Assembly (NCBI GenBank): GCA_041656175.1
Contig: JBBAEA010000039.1
Coordinates: 1 to 25,083 of the forward strand
Direction of reading: 5' to 3'
DNA length: 25,083 nucleotides
DNA from: JBBAEA01 sp041656175
Lineage (GTDB): Bacteria > Myxococcota_A > Bradymonadia > UBA4248
Program-made: the position numbers and the translations under genes
Shown here: positions 1-7,632 of the stretch, piece after piece
Position numbering within the stretch: position 1 is the stretch's first letter
Layout of the letters: the number at the start of each line of letters is the position of its first letter
The notes under the pieces: generated by a model
The model's database searches: none
What the model saw: only the letters and a program-made list of their open reading frames with translations
What the model was told of the DNA's origin: nothing

Positions 1-30
1 GGCGCTTGCAAACGTTATTTTTTAGTTTTT

Positions 31-47
31 GTCTTGACAATCAAGAC
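31..47. repeat. Small perfect hairpin at window edge
   Basis: GTCTTGA (31-37) and TCAAGAC (41-47) are perfect inverted arms around CAA. The hairpin lies downstream of pgm and is preceded by T-rich sequence. It could end transcription from outside the window, but no clean T-run follows it. Confidence 0.4.
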
Positions 48-52
48 GGTAT

Positions 53-117
53 CTCCGCGGGGACACCCCGCGACGCCCCGTCCAGTTTTTGGCGAAACAA
101 GACTTTGCGCTTGCCCT
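53..117 (-). repeat. 65-bp dispersed intergenic repeat, copy 1
   Basis: This segment reappears in inverted orientation at 11121-11186 with only a handful of differences. It contains the hairpin CGCGGGG/CCCCGCG (56-62 and 66-72, loop ACA). Its end, GACTTTGCGCTTGCCCT (101-117), is repeated again at 11280-11296. It sits between the end of pgm and the window edge, where no gene is visible. Confidence 0.75.
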
Positions 118-164
118 ACCGTAACGCCCCCACATAGCCTAATCAGAGTTTCCTTAGGTTTTTA

Positions 165-1802
165 CTAAATCAACGAATTTACTATCTCAGAGGCATCTTC
201 TTCTATCTGCGTTAAATGCGATTCATCAATAAAACTTTCGGCATAAATTTTGTAAATATCCTCGGTACCCGAAGGTCTGACAGCAAACCAGCCGTTCTTT
301 GTTACTATCTTCAAGCCCCCAATAGCCGCTGAGTTTCCTGCTGCCTTAGTCAATATCGACTCAATCGCTTCTCCCCCAACCATGCTGCTCTTAATTTGCT
401 CTGGCCTTAAGCTGCCTAGAGCTTTACGCGTCTGGGCGTTGGCTGCGCGCTCCAGGCGAGCGTAGGCGGGTTTGCCAAAACGCGCGATCTGCCGCTCGTG
501 GCGCTGTAGGGGACCAAACGCTGTTTTAGCCTGCATCTCTGCTGCCAAAAGACAGGGAATAATTCCATCCTTATCGGTAGCCCAAACACTGGCGTCCAGT
601 CTTAAAAATGATGCCCCTGCGCTCTCCTCCCCACCAAAGCCCAAACGCTTGTTAAATAAGCCATCCACAAACCACTTAAAACCAACCGGAACCTCGTAAA
701 CCTTGCGCCCCAATGACTCTGCGACGCGATCTATAAGGGCGCTAGAAACAAGCGTTTTACCCACCATAAGCTCTTGAGGCCACTGTTTTCGGGATTCAAA
801 GAGGTACTCGATCATCACCGCTAAATAGTGATTGGGGTTCATCAAGCCCGAGGGCGTAACCACACCATGTCGATCCCCGTCGGGGTCGTTACCGAAAGCC
901 AAATCGAAGCGATCGCGAAGTGCGATCAGCGAAGCCATCGCGTGTGGTGATGAGCAATCCATGCGAATTTTGCCATCGTGATCCAGCGTCATAAACGAGA
1001 AAGTATGATCGATGTAGGGCGCAGTTATTTCAAGATTCAAGTTGTAGCGATCTGCAATCGCGCTCCAAACATCAAGCGTTGCGCCACCCAAGGGGTTAAC
1101 ACCCAGTTTTAAGCCGCTGCCCGCAATCGCTTCCATATCGATGATTTGCACCAATTCGGCGACATACGCAGATACAAAGTCTATGCGCTGTATCATCTCG
1201 TGTTTTAAGCCCAAACCGAGCGAAACGCGTCGCACTCCTTTGAGTTTTTGCTCCAAATAGCGGTTTGCCGCCGTTTCAATTTCCGTCGTGACATCAGTAT
1301 CTGCGGGACCGCCAGTCGTCGGGTTATACTTAAAACCACCGTATTCAGGTGGATTATGCGATGGAGTGATGACAATACCATCCGAAAGTTTGGTAGAATC
1401 TTTAATCGTACGATTATAATTGAGTATCGCATGCGATATCAACGGCGTTGCTGTGTAGCCAAGCCCCTCTTGGATAACAACTCGCACTCCATTTGCGGCG
1501 AGTACTTCTAGAGCGCTGACAAGGGCGGGCTCAGAGAGAGCATGGCTATCCATACCCAAAAAAAGCGGCCCACCAACGCCATGTGCTCGCCTGTAGTCAC
1601 AAACCGCTTGGCTAATGGCCAGAATGTGCGCTTCGTTAAAACTCTGTTTTAGCGATACTCCCCTATGCCCCGAGGTTCCAAAACTCACACGCTGGGAAGG
1701 GACTTGAATATCGACCTCCCCAGTGTAGTAGGCGGAAATTAATCGTGGAATATTGACGAGCATTGACGGGGTAGCGGGTTTTCCTGCGAGTTCGTGTAAC
1801 AT
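165..1802 (-). CDS. pgm: Alpha-D-glucose phosphate-specific phosphoglucomutase
   Basis: Interconverts glucose 1-phosphate and glucose 6-phosphate in the cytoplasm, linking glycolysis with glycogen and nucleotide-sugar synthesis. The 545-residue product is recognisably collinear with E. coli Pgm (546 residues). Visible landmarks are the phosphoserine loop TPSHNPP (Ser148), the Mg-binding loop DPDGD (306-310), the sugar-binding GEES (391-394) and the phosphate-binding RPSGTE near residue 515. A longer reading frame starts eight codons upstream, but the ATG at 1802 has a strong AAAGGAG six bases upstream and gives the family's usual N-terminus (MLHELAGKPA). The gene is monocistronic here, with no same-strand neighbour. 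All catalytic motifs are intact. Confidence 0.97.
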   Translation of the reverse strand: MLHELAGKPATPSMLVNIPRLISAYYTGEVDIQVPSQRVSFGTSGHRGVSLKQSFNEAHILAISQAVCDYRRAHGVGGPLFLGMDSHALSEPALVSALEVLAANGVRVVIQEGLGYTATPLISHAILNYNRTIKDSTKLSDGIVITPSHNPPEYGGFKYNPTTGGPADTDVTTEIETAANRYLEQKLKGVRRVSLGLGLKHEMIQRIDFVSAYVAELVQIIDMEAIAGSGLKLGVNPLGGATLDVWSAIADRYNLNLEITAPYIDHTFSFMTLDHDGKIRMDCSSPHAMASLIALRDRFDLAFGNDPDGDRHGVVTPSGLMNPNHYLAVMIEYLFESRKQWPQELMVGKTLVSSALIDRVAESLGRKVYEVPVGFKWFVDGLFNKRLGFGGEESAGASFLRLDASVWATDKDGIIPCLLAAEMQAKTAFGPLQRHERQIARFGKPAYARLERAANAQTRKALGSLRPEQIKSSMVGGEAIESILTKAAGNSAAIGGLKIVTKNGWFAVRPSGTEDIYKIYAESFIDESHLTQIEEDASEIVNSLI

Positions 1803-1848
1803 GGCACTCCTTTTTAAAAGACACAAATCCCAACAAAACGCGAAAGAA

Positions 1849-1877
1849 ATGATAACACAAATACGCTACTGCAACAA
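1849..1877 (-). promoter_or_regulatory. Candidate pgm promoter
   Basis: On the minus strand TTGTTG, a 17-base spacer and TATCAT lie about 47 bases upstream of the pgm start. The -10 matches the sigma-70 consensus at 5 of 6 positions; the -35 is weak. Confidence 0.4.
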
Positions 1878-1924
1878 GATAGCGTCGTTCTACGCTTGTT
1901 GAGTTCCTTTACGGCTTTAGATTT

Positions 1925-1956
1925 GTGGGGCGCTGCCCCACGCCCCGCTAAGGGGC
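1925..1956. repeat. Two adjacent GC hairpins in spacer
   Basis: GTGGGGC/GCCCCAC (1925-1931 and 1935-1941) is followed immediately by GCCCC/GGGGC (1942-1946 and 1952-1956). The first hairpin core, TGGGGCGCTGCCCCA, recurs at 2316-2330. The remaining spacer from 1957 to 2181 has no convincing gene. Confidence 0.6.
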
Positions 1957-2181
1957 CGAAACGAGTAAAACTAAGTGTTTTACGAGTTGATGGCCCGCTT
2001 TCGCAGTGAGCATGTCCAAGCCAAGCTCGCTTGAGCTTGTGACATGCGAACAAGAAAAAAAACCGCAGGTTTTTCATGAGACTAGATTTGCGCAATCGAA
2101 CGCAAGCCTGCGTGAGTGCAGCGCAAATCGTAGTCGGAATTGAGGAACTGAGCCCTTAGAACCCTTCCTCTGTCTAACGTT

Positions 2182-2222
2182 TTGATTCTATTGACTTTAT
2201 TTTGAAAGACTCGCCTAACTTT
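2182..2222 (+). repeat. Dispersed AT-rich repeat, copy A
   Basis: About 41 bases align with 5292-5332 at high identity, including an exact 16-base core ATTGACTTTATTTTGA. A related core occurs inverted at 11041-11056. All three copies lie in gene-free spacers. Confidence 0.6.
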
Positions 2223-2267
2223 CCTTGCTTTTCTCTAGCTACTTTTTTGGCAATTTTTACTTTGGTC

Positions 2268-2292
2268 AGGGGCAGGTTTGAAACCTGCCCCT
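2268..2292. repeat. TTTGAAA-centred palindrome, copy 1
   Basis: AGGGGCAGGTTT and its exact complement AAACCTGCCCCT flank a single G. Related palindromes with different arms are at 2406-2435 and 22688-22708. Confidence 0.75.
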
Positions 2293-2315
2293 ACAGCAAA
2301 ATCACTTTGATTTAT

Positions 2316-2330
2316 TGGGGCGCTGCCCCA
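2316..2330. repeat. TGGGGCGCTGCCCCA hairpin, second copy
   Basis: Identical to the hairpin core at 1926-1940 and also followed by CGC. It is part of the intergenic repeat mosaic. Confidence 0.6.
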
Positions 2331-2405
2331 CGCACTGCTCTTTGCTTCCTATACGCTAGCTTTTTTTTGGCAGCTATTGCATTAATCAGACTAGAGAAAG
2401 ACGTA

Positions 2406-2435
2406 GTAGGAGCCAGCTTTGAGAGCTACTCCTAC
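2406..2435. repeat. TTTGAAA-like palindrome, copy 2 (diverged)
   Basis: Outer arms GTAGGAG/CTCCTAC and inner arms AGCT/AGCT flank TTGAG. The layout resembles the palindromes at 2268-2292 and 22688-22708, with different but still complementary arms. Confidence 0.6.
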
Positions 2436-2655
2436 AGTGGCATTCCCTACACTAATAGCACAGCACAGACTATCGGTAATTGTTCAGGCATTAAGTCGTT
2501 TCACCCCAACGCATCCCTATTGCCCATACAAAGTCCAGCTCGTTAGAAAAACTGGTATTCATGATGAATATAAATTGCCACAGTGTCGTATATTCTACAG
2601 TGCGCATCCTAGCGAATGGGAGCCACGACATTTCTTGATGAAAAAGGGGGAGTAA
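2419..2655 (+). CDS. Possible remnant or small gene ahead of the anti-sigma gene
   Basis: An open frame starting at TTG inside a palindromic repeat ends one base before the ATG of the next gene, an arrangement typical of coupled genes. The last 50 or so residues look protein-like (for example HPSEWEPRHFLMKKGE), whereas the N-terminal part is repeat sequence. It could be the 3' end of a gene truncated by repeat insertion. An ECF sigma factor would be expected here, but no sigma region 2 or 4 motif is visible. I do not recognise the product. Confidence 0.2.
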   Translation: MRATPTVAFPTLIAQHRLSVIVQALSRFTPTHPYCPYKVQLVRKTGIHDEYKLPQCRIFYSAHPSEWEPRHFLMKKGE

Positions 2656-2656
2656 G

Positions 2657-3364
2657 ATGAATAAAATGCATGACAAAAACGACGTAATTTCGCCTCTGCA
2701 GCTCTCAGCCTACTTCGACGGTGAAATCCAAGACAAAGAAGAACTAGAGCAGATCGAAGCACTTATCGGAGCCGATGAACGTGAGCAGCTAGCGGCGCTC
2801 AGCGAAATGCGAGAACTATTGCAATTTAACTCAGAGCAGGAGCTGGAAGAATTCAATCCAAACGTGCTTTGGAACAGAATTAACCGCGAAATCTTCGATA
2901 ATAAAGCGCAAAAAATATCTTTTTGGCAAAGGCTACAGCAGTTTTTTAAAGAGAACAGCAAAATTCTTCTGCCAGTTGCCGCGTTTTCGCTACTCACTAT
3001 CATTACGGTGCCAGTCCTAGTTTCGTTAACATCGCAACAGAACAAGCCGGCGACAATGCCGACCAATGATCACACGACCTACGTATTTCTTGATGCGCAA
3101 GGAAGCGCAACAGATTCAGTCTCGTATACGGCAACAAAAGCTCCCGTTATTTGGTTTAACCGTGAACAAAACAGCGCTCAATCCCCCGATCTCATTCCCG
3201 TGCAACAACGCCGTCAACTTACCATTCAAGAGATGGATGCCGCCATACACCATTTACTTCAACGCATCGACGAGCTTGAGCGCCACAACGGCGAAGTCAT
3301 CAGCCCAAGAGAGCTGATTTTACGAAGAAACGATATAAGCCCCGCACTGCAACCGAATTTTTAA
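2657..3364 (+). CDS. Putative membrane-anchored anti-sigma factor
   Basis: A 235-residue single-pass membrane protein. The N-terminal cytoplasmic part (residues 1-100) contains LSAYFDGEI at 16-24, the signature-like start of RseA/zf-HC2-type anti-sigma domains, but lacks the HxxxCxxC zinc motif. A hydrophobic segment at about 103-125 would place residues 126-235 outside the cytoplasm. That region is polar and ends in an amphipathic, coiled-coil-like stretch (about 195-215). AGGGGGAG ends four bases before ATG. The small exported protein gene starts 19 bases downstream, so the two are probably cotranscribed. Such proteins hold an ECF sigma factor inactive until an envelope signal arrives. No sigma gene is adjacent, so the partner must be elsewhere or lost. 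The assignment rests on the N-terminal motif and topology. Confidence 0.6.
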   Translation: MNKMHDKNDVISPLQLSAYFDGEIQDKEELEQIEALIGADEREQLAALSEMRELLQFNSEQELEEFNPNVLWNRINREIFDNKAQKISFWQRLQQFFKENSKILLPVAAFSLLTIITVPVLVSLTSQQNKPATMPTNDHTTYVFLDAQGSATDSVSYTATKAPVIWFNREQNSAQSPDLIPVQQRRQLTIQEMDAAIHHLLQRIDELERHNGEVISPRELILRRNDISPALQPNF

Positions 3365-3382
3365 CTAAAGTTGAGCTGAATA

Positions 3383-3841
3383 ATGAAATTATACAGTTTT
3401 ATTCTTACTATTCTAGTCGGCCTACTGCCTAGCTTTGCTTACGCCAATAGTAAAAGCGAAACGTTGGCCTTCGATATCCAAATCATTCATGCCCAAGAAA
3501 GTAAAGAGGCGCTTATCTCCGATGGACTTGAGCTTTTTGAAGAAGACTTTAGTTCCGCCTTCAGCGACTTTAACCACTTTACCCTACTCCAAAACTCCTA
3601 CCACAGAGCTACAGCTAAACAACCCGCTGCACTGCTTATCCCGAGCGACCCTCCCGCTAGACTCCTTATTTCCTACCTCGGTAGAGCCGACAAAGATGCC
3701 TACAACATTGAAATCAGTGTCGATGCTAAAGTCATAGCAAAGCTGAAACTTACGCGTGGCGCCACCTTCTTTCAAGCCGGTATACCCTATCAAGATGGTA
3801 TACTTATTGTGGCAATAACCCTAGCAAAAGCTGGTTCCTAA
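3383..3841 (+). CDS. Small exported protein of the anti-sigma operon
   Basis: A 152-residue protein with a clear signal peptide (MKLYSFILTILVGLLPSFAYA, cleavage after AYA). The mature part of about 130 residues has alternating hydrophobic stretches consistent with a small beta-rich periplasmic domain: an early helix-like DGLELFEEDF region, then short strands ending GILIVAITL. The general layout resembles small hypothetical exported proteins encoded beside sigma/anti-sigma genes in myxobacteria, but this is recollection and not a search result. It lies 19 bases after the putative anti-sigma gene, and its stop codon overlaps the start of a long terminator hairpin. A periplasmic sensing or accessory role is possible but unproven. 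Confidence 0.65.
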   Translation: MKLYSFILTILVGLLPSFAYANSKSETLAFDIQIIHAQESKEALISDGLELFEEDFSSAFSDFNHFTLLQNSYHRATAKQPAALLIPSDPPARLLISYLGRADKDAYNIEISVDAKVIAKLKLTRGATFFQAGIPYQDGILIVAITLAKAGS

Positions 3842-3898
3842 GTCTTTGAAGAACAAAAAACGCCCCGTATGGGGCTTTTTTTTGTTCTTCAAAGACTT
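3840..3898. terminator. Very long bidirectional intrinsic terminator
   Basis: A 15-bp perfect outer stem (AAGTCTTTGAAGAAC at 3840-3854 with its complement at 3884-3898) is extended by A6 against T8. It is capped by GCCCC/GGGGC (3862-3866 and 3871-3875) with loop GTAT. The A-run and T-run make it work in both directions between convergent genes. Its left arm begins inside the TAA stop of the upstream gene. Confidence 0.9.
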
Positions 3899-3946
3899 AC
3901 AAAACGCGAAACACTTTATGCTAATGCTTGCATAGCTCTCACTTCA

Positions 3947-5101
3947 TTATTTCGACAAGCAAGAATCCGCTAAATCGCCCGCCTTCCCGTCTTTGGTCAA
4001 AACAGCGTAATTCGCAGCCGAAAGCAAAATCCGTGTGTTTATCTCTCCGTTTTTGTCGATACGATCCAGCTGCCCGCCGTTTACGCATAAAATGCTATCC
4101 GAAAATGCTTGGCAATACTCGTAGGGGTTCTCCGATTTTGTCCACTTAGTAGTTCCATCAAAGGGGTTGACGCTGCGAATGCCTTTGCTGCTACCCAACA
4201 CGAGATCCCTCCCCTGCCAAACCAACCATTCAACCGCATCACTCTGCATCGCCCAAGCTCTAAAGCCCTTGTCTAAGGTTGCTGTTACGTAAAGTTTTTT
4301 GCCCTCATCGACTACAGCCAAATACTCCGCATTTGGCGATAGATCGATATAGCTAACCTTCGTATTGGTACGACCTAAGTTAAATAATCTCCCCTTCTCT
4401 CGCTCTTCGTCCATGTAGTAAAGTAAGCCTTGTTTACTCTCCTCGGGCGCATCAAGCGCAACTGCCACCCGTCGCTTGTTGCTCAAATCCAAAGCATGCG
4501 GTTCCTCGGGGAAACCCATGCTAAAGTCTGGGCTCTGTCTGTGCAAAAACTCCTGCACCGTCTCCCCGCCCGAAATACCGCTAAACTGTCCCGATGCATC
4601 CCAAATATTATAACGAGCTCCCTCAGGGCTGTGAATGGCAATGCTCTTTAAATCATCTCCCACATGCAAATTTTTATCCCCCTTCCGGCTCTCCAAGGCG
4701 AAATAGTCCTGCCCCGTACTCGCGCTTTGAACCATCGCTTTTTCTCCAAAATGTAGAATGACTCCTTCATTCGGTAAAAGAGCATATTTCTCTGCACCCC
4801 CCTCAAGCTCCCTCATAACCTTTGCTTCGCGTGAAACTAAATCTATTTGCCATAAACGCCCATCCGCCGTGATCAACTCCAAAGTCGCATCCCCCTTCTC
4901 AATCCATTGTAGTATTTTACCCTCGCAACGACTCGAAAGCTGCGCAAAACCTTCCTCCGCCTTCGTTCCCCTCTCCCCTTCGCTTACAACAGCACCCTCG
5001 CCTTTATCAGTTGCAGAACTCAAGTCTTTCTGCCCCCCACCGCAAGCCTGCGTACAAGCAAGTAAAGCGCCAATACTCAGCATCATCAGATTTTTTCGCA
5101 T
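3947..5101 (-). CDS. Lipoprotein with probable beta-propeller-like fold
   Basis: A 384-residue exported lipoprotein of unknown function. The signal peptide ends in a lipobox LLAC (Cys16), with a second cysteine at 20 as the alternative. After a low-complexity Glu/Gly linker, the rest consists of repeating strand-rich units such as LITADGRLWQIDL, YIDLSPNAEYLAVV and LVLGSSKGIRSVNPFDGTTKW. These resemble WD40, TolB or PQQ-type propeller blades without a strict signature. The start is taken at ATG 5101, four bases after GGAGGAG, rather than the GTG one codon upstream that overlaps the Shine-Dalgarno. It converges on the anti-sigma operon and shares its terminator. Fold assignment is inference. 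Confidence 0.75.
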   Translation of the reverse strand: MRKNLMMLSIGALLACTQACGGGQKDLSSATDKGEGAVVSEGERGTKAEEGFAQLSSRCEGKILQWIEKGDATLELITADGRLWQIDLVSREAKVMRELEGGAEKYALLPNEGVILHFGEKAMVQSASTGQDYFALESRKGDKNLHVGDDLKSIAIHSPEGARYNIWDASGQFSGISGGETVQEFLHRQSPDFSMGFPEEPHALDLSNKRRVAVALDAPEESKQGLLYYMDEEREKGRLFNLGRTNTKVSYIDLSPNAEYLAVVDEGKKLYVTATLDKGFRAWAMQSDAVEWLVWQGRDLVLGSSKGIRSVNPFDGTTKWTKSENPYEYCQAFSDSILCVNGGQLDRIDKNGEINTRILLSAANYAVLTKDGKAGDLADSCLSK

Positions 5102-5129
5102 CACTCCTCCTTAGCGTATCATCGAACAC

Positions 5130-5145
5130 TCGTGCCTAAGCACGA
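5130..5145. promoter_or_regulatory. Operator-like inverted repeat in leader
   Basis: TCGTGC/GCACGA arms around CTAA lie just downstream of the candidate -10 for the minus-strand lipoprotein gene. They could be a regulator site or a small leader hairpin. Confidence 0.35.
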
Positions 5146-5148
5146 AGC

Positions 5149-5177
5149 ATATTAAACCGCTAACTCACTTACGGCAA
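5149..5177 (-). promoter_or_regulatory. Candidate promoter of the 3947-5101 lipoprotein gene
   Basis: Minus-strand TTGCCG, a 17-base spacer and TAATAT lie 48 bases upstream of the chosen ATG. Each hexamer matches the sigma-70 consensus only partly. Confidence 0.4.
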
Positions 5178-5291
5178 ACACTTTGTACTTTAGCTTTCCT
5201 AGAATCCGCATCAAAACTTGCTAGGAATAGCATCATTCGAGTTTTTGACCGAATTCAAAATCGCTAGGATAGCTTTATTTGCTGTATCGTA

Positions 5292-5332
5292 TTGATTTTA
5301 TTGACTTTATTTTGAGTGGCTCGACGAACTTT
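5292..5332 (+). repeat. Dispersed AT-rich repeat, copy B
   Basis: Matches 2182-2222 over about 41 bases. Bases 5290-5305 also match 11041-11056 exactly on the opposite strand. It starts a repeat block that fills most of the spacer before the kinase-like gene. Confidence 0.6.
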
Positions 5333-5419
5333 CTTGAGTTTGCGCTAGCTAACTTTTACGGCTTTTGCATTACTCAGAACATCCCCAAGGAAGCGCCAAA
5401 CAATCTTTGTGGGGGCGTT

Positions 5420-5503
5420 ACGGGGGCTCGGGCCCCCGTTGTGGGGGTAGACGCAAACCCGCGCACAGCAAGGGGTTGCGGCGTAGGGGGAAACTTCCCC
5501 CAC
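5420..5503 (-). repeat. Short palindromic element with nested hairpins, copy 1
   Basis: A hairpin ACGGGGGC/GCCCCCGT (5420-5427 and 5432-5439, loop TCGG) is followed by a 63-bp unit (5441-5503) bounded by GTGGGGG and CCCCCAC. On the minus strand the unit opens with the GGGGGAAGTTTCCCCC hairpin and TACGC, as in the large elements elsewhere in the window. It has an inner stem CGCAACCC/GGGTTTGCG. It is almost identical to 11185-11246. The spacer 5504-5666 shows no other gene. Confidence 0.75.
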
Positions 5504-5666
5504 AAAAATAAATAGCGCTAAAAACACATTAATCAGAGTATCTTTAAGCCAGGGCATATTGAGCATCAGAACAGCATCTAAGCGACTCATAGAGGGTCTC
5601 GATTGCTAAACTCAGAAATTTTCGCTAAGTAGCTTGGCGAGGGGAGAGGTAGAGCAGGGTTTGGAA

Positions 5667-7151
5667 ATGTTTAGTAGAATTCAAAGTTTTAAAATAAAGA
5701 AAGTCGTTTGTTTGTTTAACCCATTAGTTATTCGAATATTTATGGCATTAGTCGCGCTTTTTGCGGTTTCATGTGCTAGTTCTGCAACTTCTAGACAAGA
5801 AGCTCAATCAGCTCTTGGCACTGCACCCCGACAAGCAGAGAAAGAGAAGCTGCAAGTAGAGAAGGAGGCGCTAAGGCAAGCGCAAGAAAGACTTGCCAAA
5901 GAAGTCAAAGCCGCACAAAAAGTGCAAAGCTTAGTGCGAGAGCAATTCGCGCTACTCTCGCCGGAATCGGCAGAAAGTCTTGACTTAGCCGTAAAATTGG
6001 CCATGAAAAACGAGAACTACGGCGCCGCCATCGACATCGCAAACGCGGCTGCATCCCTTTACCCCGAGGAGTTGCAGTGGTACGAAGCGGCGATCGATGC
6101 GCGTATTGGGGCACAAGACTACAGGACGGCAAGAGAAGATGCGCGCGCGCTTATGCGAAAAGAGCAAGACGTCGGTATGCGTGCATTCTGGAGAGCCTTC
6201 GAAGCCGACCCCAGCTACTCGCCCACGCGCGTCGACACCATAGAGCCCCAGGGCAATAACGTAATTAGCGCCTTAGGCGGCGGTTCGACGGTCACTTTTA
6301 AATATAAGGTTGATGGCACAAACGTCGCCGCACTCAAGCCAGATCAAGACCTTCGCCAAAGCATGTATCGCTCCGAAATCGCATTCTACCGTATATGCGA
6401 AATTTTGGGCTGCTCTTTTGTAGTACCTGAAAACTACCCCGTCCGAATTTCTAAAGGCGATTTTACCCGATTATACGATACTTCTACGGCAAAAAGTCGA
6501 GGATACCGACAAAAATTTGTGCATCTATTGTGGAAACGAGAAGACGGCAAAGACTACCTTTATGCGACACACAAAGAGTGGGTACCAAACTTCGTTTTTT
6601 TCCCCATCGAAAAGACGCAAAGCTGGCGCCCTTACCTCAACTTCCCTGTTCGCGAAGCACCTAGTATTACGCGTTTTATGGACAGCCTGCGCGGGGCGGA
6701 TCGCGTTAATCGACGTCAACAAGAGCGCAAGTTTGACGAATTTACTGAAAACATCAGCAGTATGCAGCTTTTACAACAAATCTCAGACATTATTTTGATC
6801 GATTTTTTGAGCAATAATTGGGATCGCTTCAGCGGAGATCCTGATAATTTTGGCGCGAACTGCCACCTACAAAATGGCGGCATCGTCGCCATCGACAACG
6901 GCGCTGCCTTCCCTCCTTGGCACACGCCCCGAGTTCAACGCCGATTGCATATGGTACAGCGCTTTAGCAAGGCTCTTGTAGAGAATTTGCGTCACTTCGA
7001 TCCCGATGAAATTCTTAATCACTTGTTCCCCAACCCCACGCGTGAAGAACTCAAAGCGTTTGCGCTGTTTAAAGAGCGACGAAAACAGGCTCTTGATTAC
7101 ATCGACTCGCTTATACAAAAATATGGCGAAGCAGACGTTTTAGTTTTTTAG
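5667..7151 (+). CDS. Lipoprotein with FAM20C/HipA-like kinase domain
   Basis: A 494-residue protein with three parts. The export signal ends in LFAVSC (Cys36). A charged coiled coil spans about 55-95, followed by a TPR-like helical segment to about 180. The C-terminal domain has the layout of the atypical FAM20C/HipA/PI3-kinase-like superfamily. A Gly-rich loop GGGSTVTFKYKV (about 204-215) precedes Lys224 in AALKPDQ (ATP-binding) and Glu237 in RSEIAFYR (helix C). NNWDRF supplies the probable catalytic Asp386, GDPDNFGAN follows, and AIDNGAAF supplies the metal-binding Asp410. ATG 5667 is preferred over the in-frame TTG 5634 because AGCAGGG lies upstream and the signal peptide is better. The lipid anchor would put the kinase outside the cytoplasm. 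Substrate is unknown; ATP-independent roles or AMPylation are alternatives. Confidence 0.7.
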   Translation: MFSRIQSFKIKKVVCLFNPLVIRIFMALVALFAVSCASSATSRQEAQSALGTAPRQAEKEKLQVEKEALRQAQERLAKEVKAAQKVQSLVREQFALLSPESAESLDLAVKLAMKNENYGAAIDIANAAASLYPEELQWYEAAIDARIGAQDYRTAREDARALMRKEQDVGMRAFWRAFEADPSYSPTRVDTIEPQGNNVISALGGGSTVTFKYKVDGTNVAALKPDQDLRQSMYRSEIAFYRICEILGCSFVVPENYPVRISKGDFTRLYDTSTAKSRGYRQKFVHLLWKREDGKDYLYATHKEWVPNFVFFPIEKTQSWRPYLNFPVREAPSITRFMDSLRGADRVNRRQQERKFDEFTENISSMQLLQQISDIILIDFLSNNWDRFSGDPDNFGANCHLQNGGIVAIDNGAAFPPWHTPRVQRRLHMVQRFSKALVENLRHFDPDEILNHLFPNPTREELKAFALFKERRKQALDYIDSLIQKYGEADVLVF

Positions 7152-7161
7152 AGAGCTTTGC

Positions 7162-7213
7162 ACGGGGGGGGAAACCCTTTTCTTGTTGCACAAGAAAAGA
7201 TGTTTCCCCCCGT
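7162..7213. repeat. Long nested GC/AT hairpin
   Basis: Outer arms are ACGGGGGGGGAAAC and GTTTCCCCCCGT. Inner arms CTTTTCTTG/CAAGAAAAG (177-185 and 191-199 after 7000) are perfect, with loop TTGCA. It begins 11 bases after the kinase-like gene. No T-run follows, so a classical terminator is doubtful. It shares the GGGGAAAC/GTTTCCCC motif with the other palindromic elements. Confidence 0.7.
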
Positions 7214-7371
7214 ACCCCCCTTCCCAAAAGAAAGCACTTTTTAAGCGCTTACCGAATAAACCGCCATCCTATCATCTGCATGCCTAATTTTATGCGCATT
7301 TTATTATTTTGCTTCTCTACAAAATATCTCATTTTGTTTAAAACTGTTCCGTTTTGGAAAAAACATTCAAA

Positions 7372-7523
7372 TTTTTGGTTCGTGCAAAGGTCTCATAGCG
7401 TCGTATTTCAGTGAAAGCCGTGTGCTTTTTAGCTGAACTCAATATTTTATTCGATGATGTCGATAAGCGTTCTTGCTCGTTTGCGAAAATGGTGAGTTTT
7501 TGCTTCGGAGCAAAGGTCTCACA
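7372..7523 (+). repeat. Imperfect 26-bp direct repeat in AT-rich spacer
   Basis: Bases 7372-7397 and 7497-7523 share a TTTTTG-TTCG core and an identical GCAAAGGTCTCA (7384-7395 and 7510-7521), 126 bases apart. The second copy forms a hairpin, TTTGCT/AGCAAA with loop TCGG. No gene is convincing in 7214-7632. An antisense frame through both copies encodes a repeated ETFA-x-x-KNL/KL motif, which reflects the DNA repeat. Confidence 0.5.
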
Positions 7524-7632
7524 AAATGAAATTCTTGCATAAAATCGCATTTGCTGCGTCTAATCTACGCTGTATGCGTTTTTGCGTACGTATACCGTAA
7601 TTGTGCCGCCGAACCATGCATGAGGAGAACTT

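Noticed and set aside
2202..2546. Plus-strand 114-codon frame in the spacer
   Set aside because: It crosses several dispersed palindromes and has no ribosome site or recognisable protein pattern.
7162..7213. Intrinsic terminator of the kinase-like gene
   Set aside because: The hairpin is strong but is followed by a C-run and not a T-run, so it is reported as a repeat instead.
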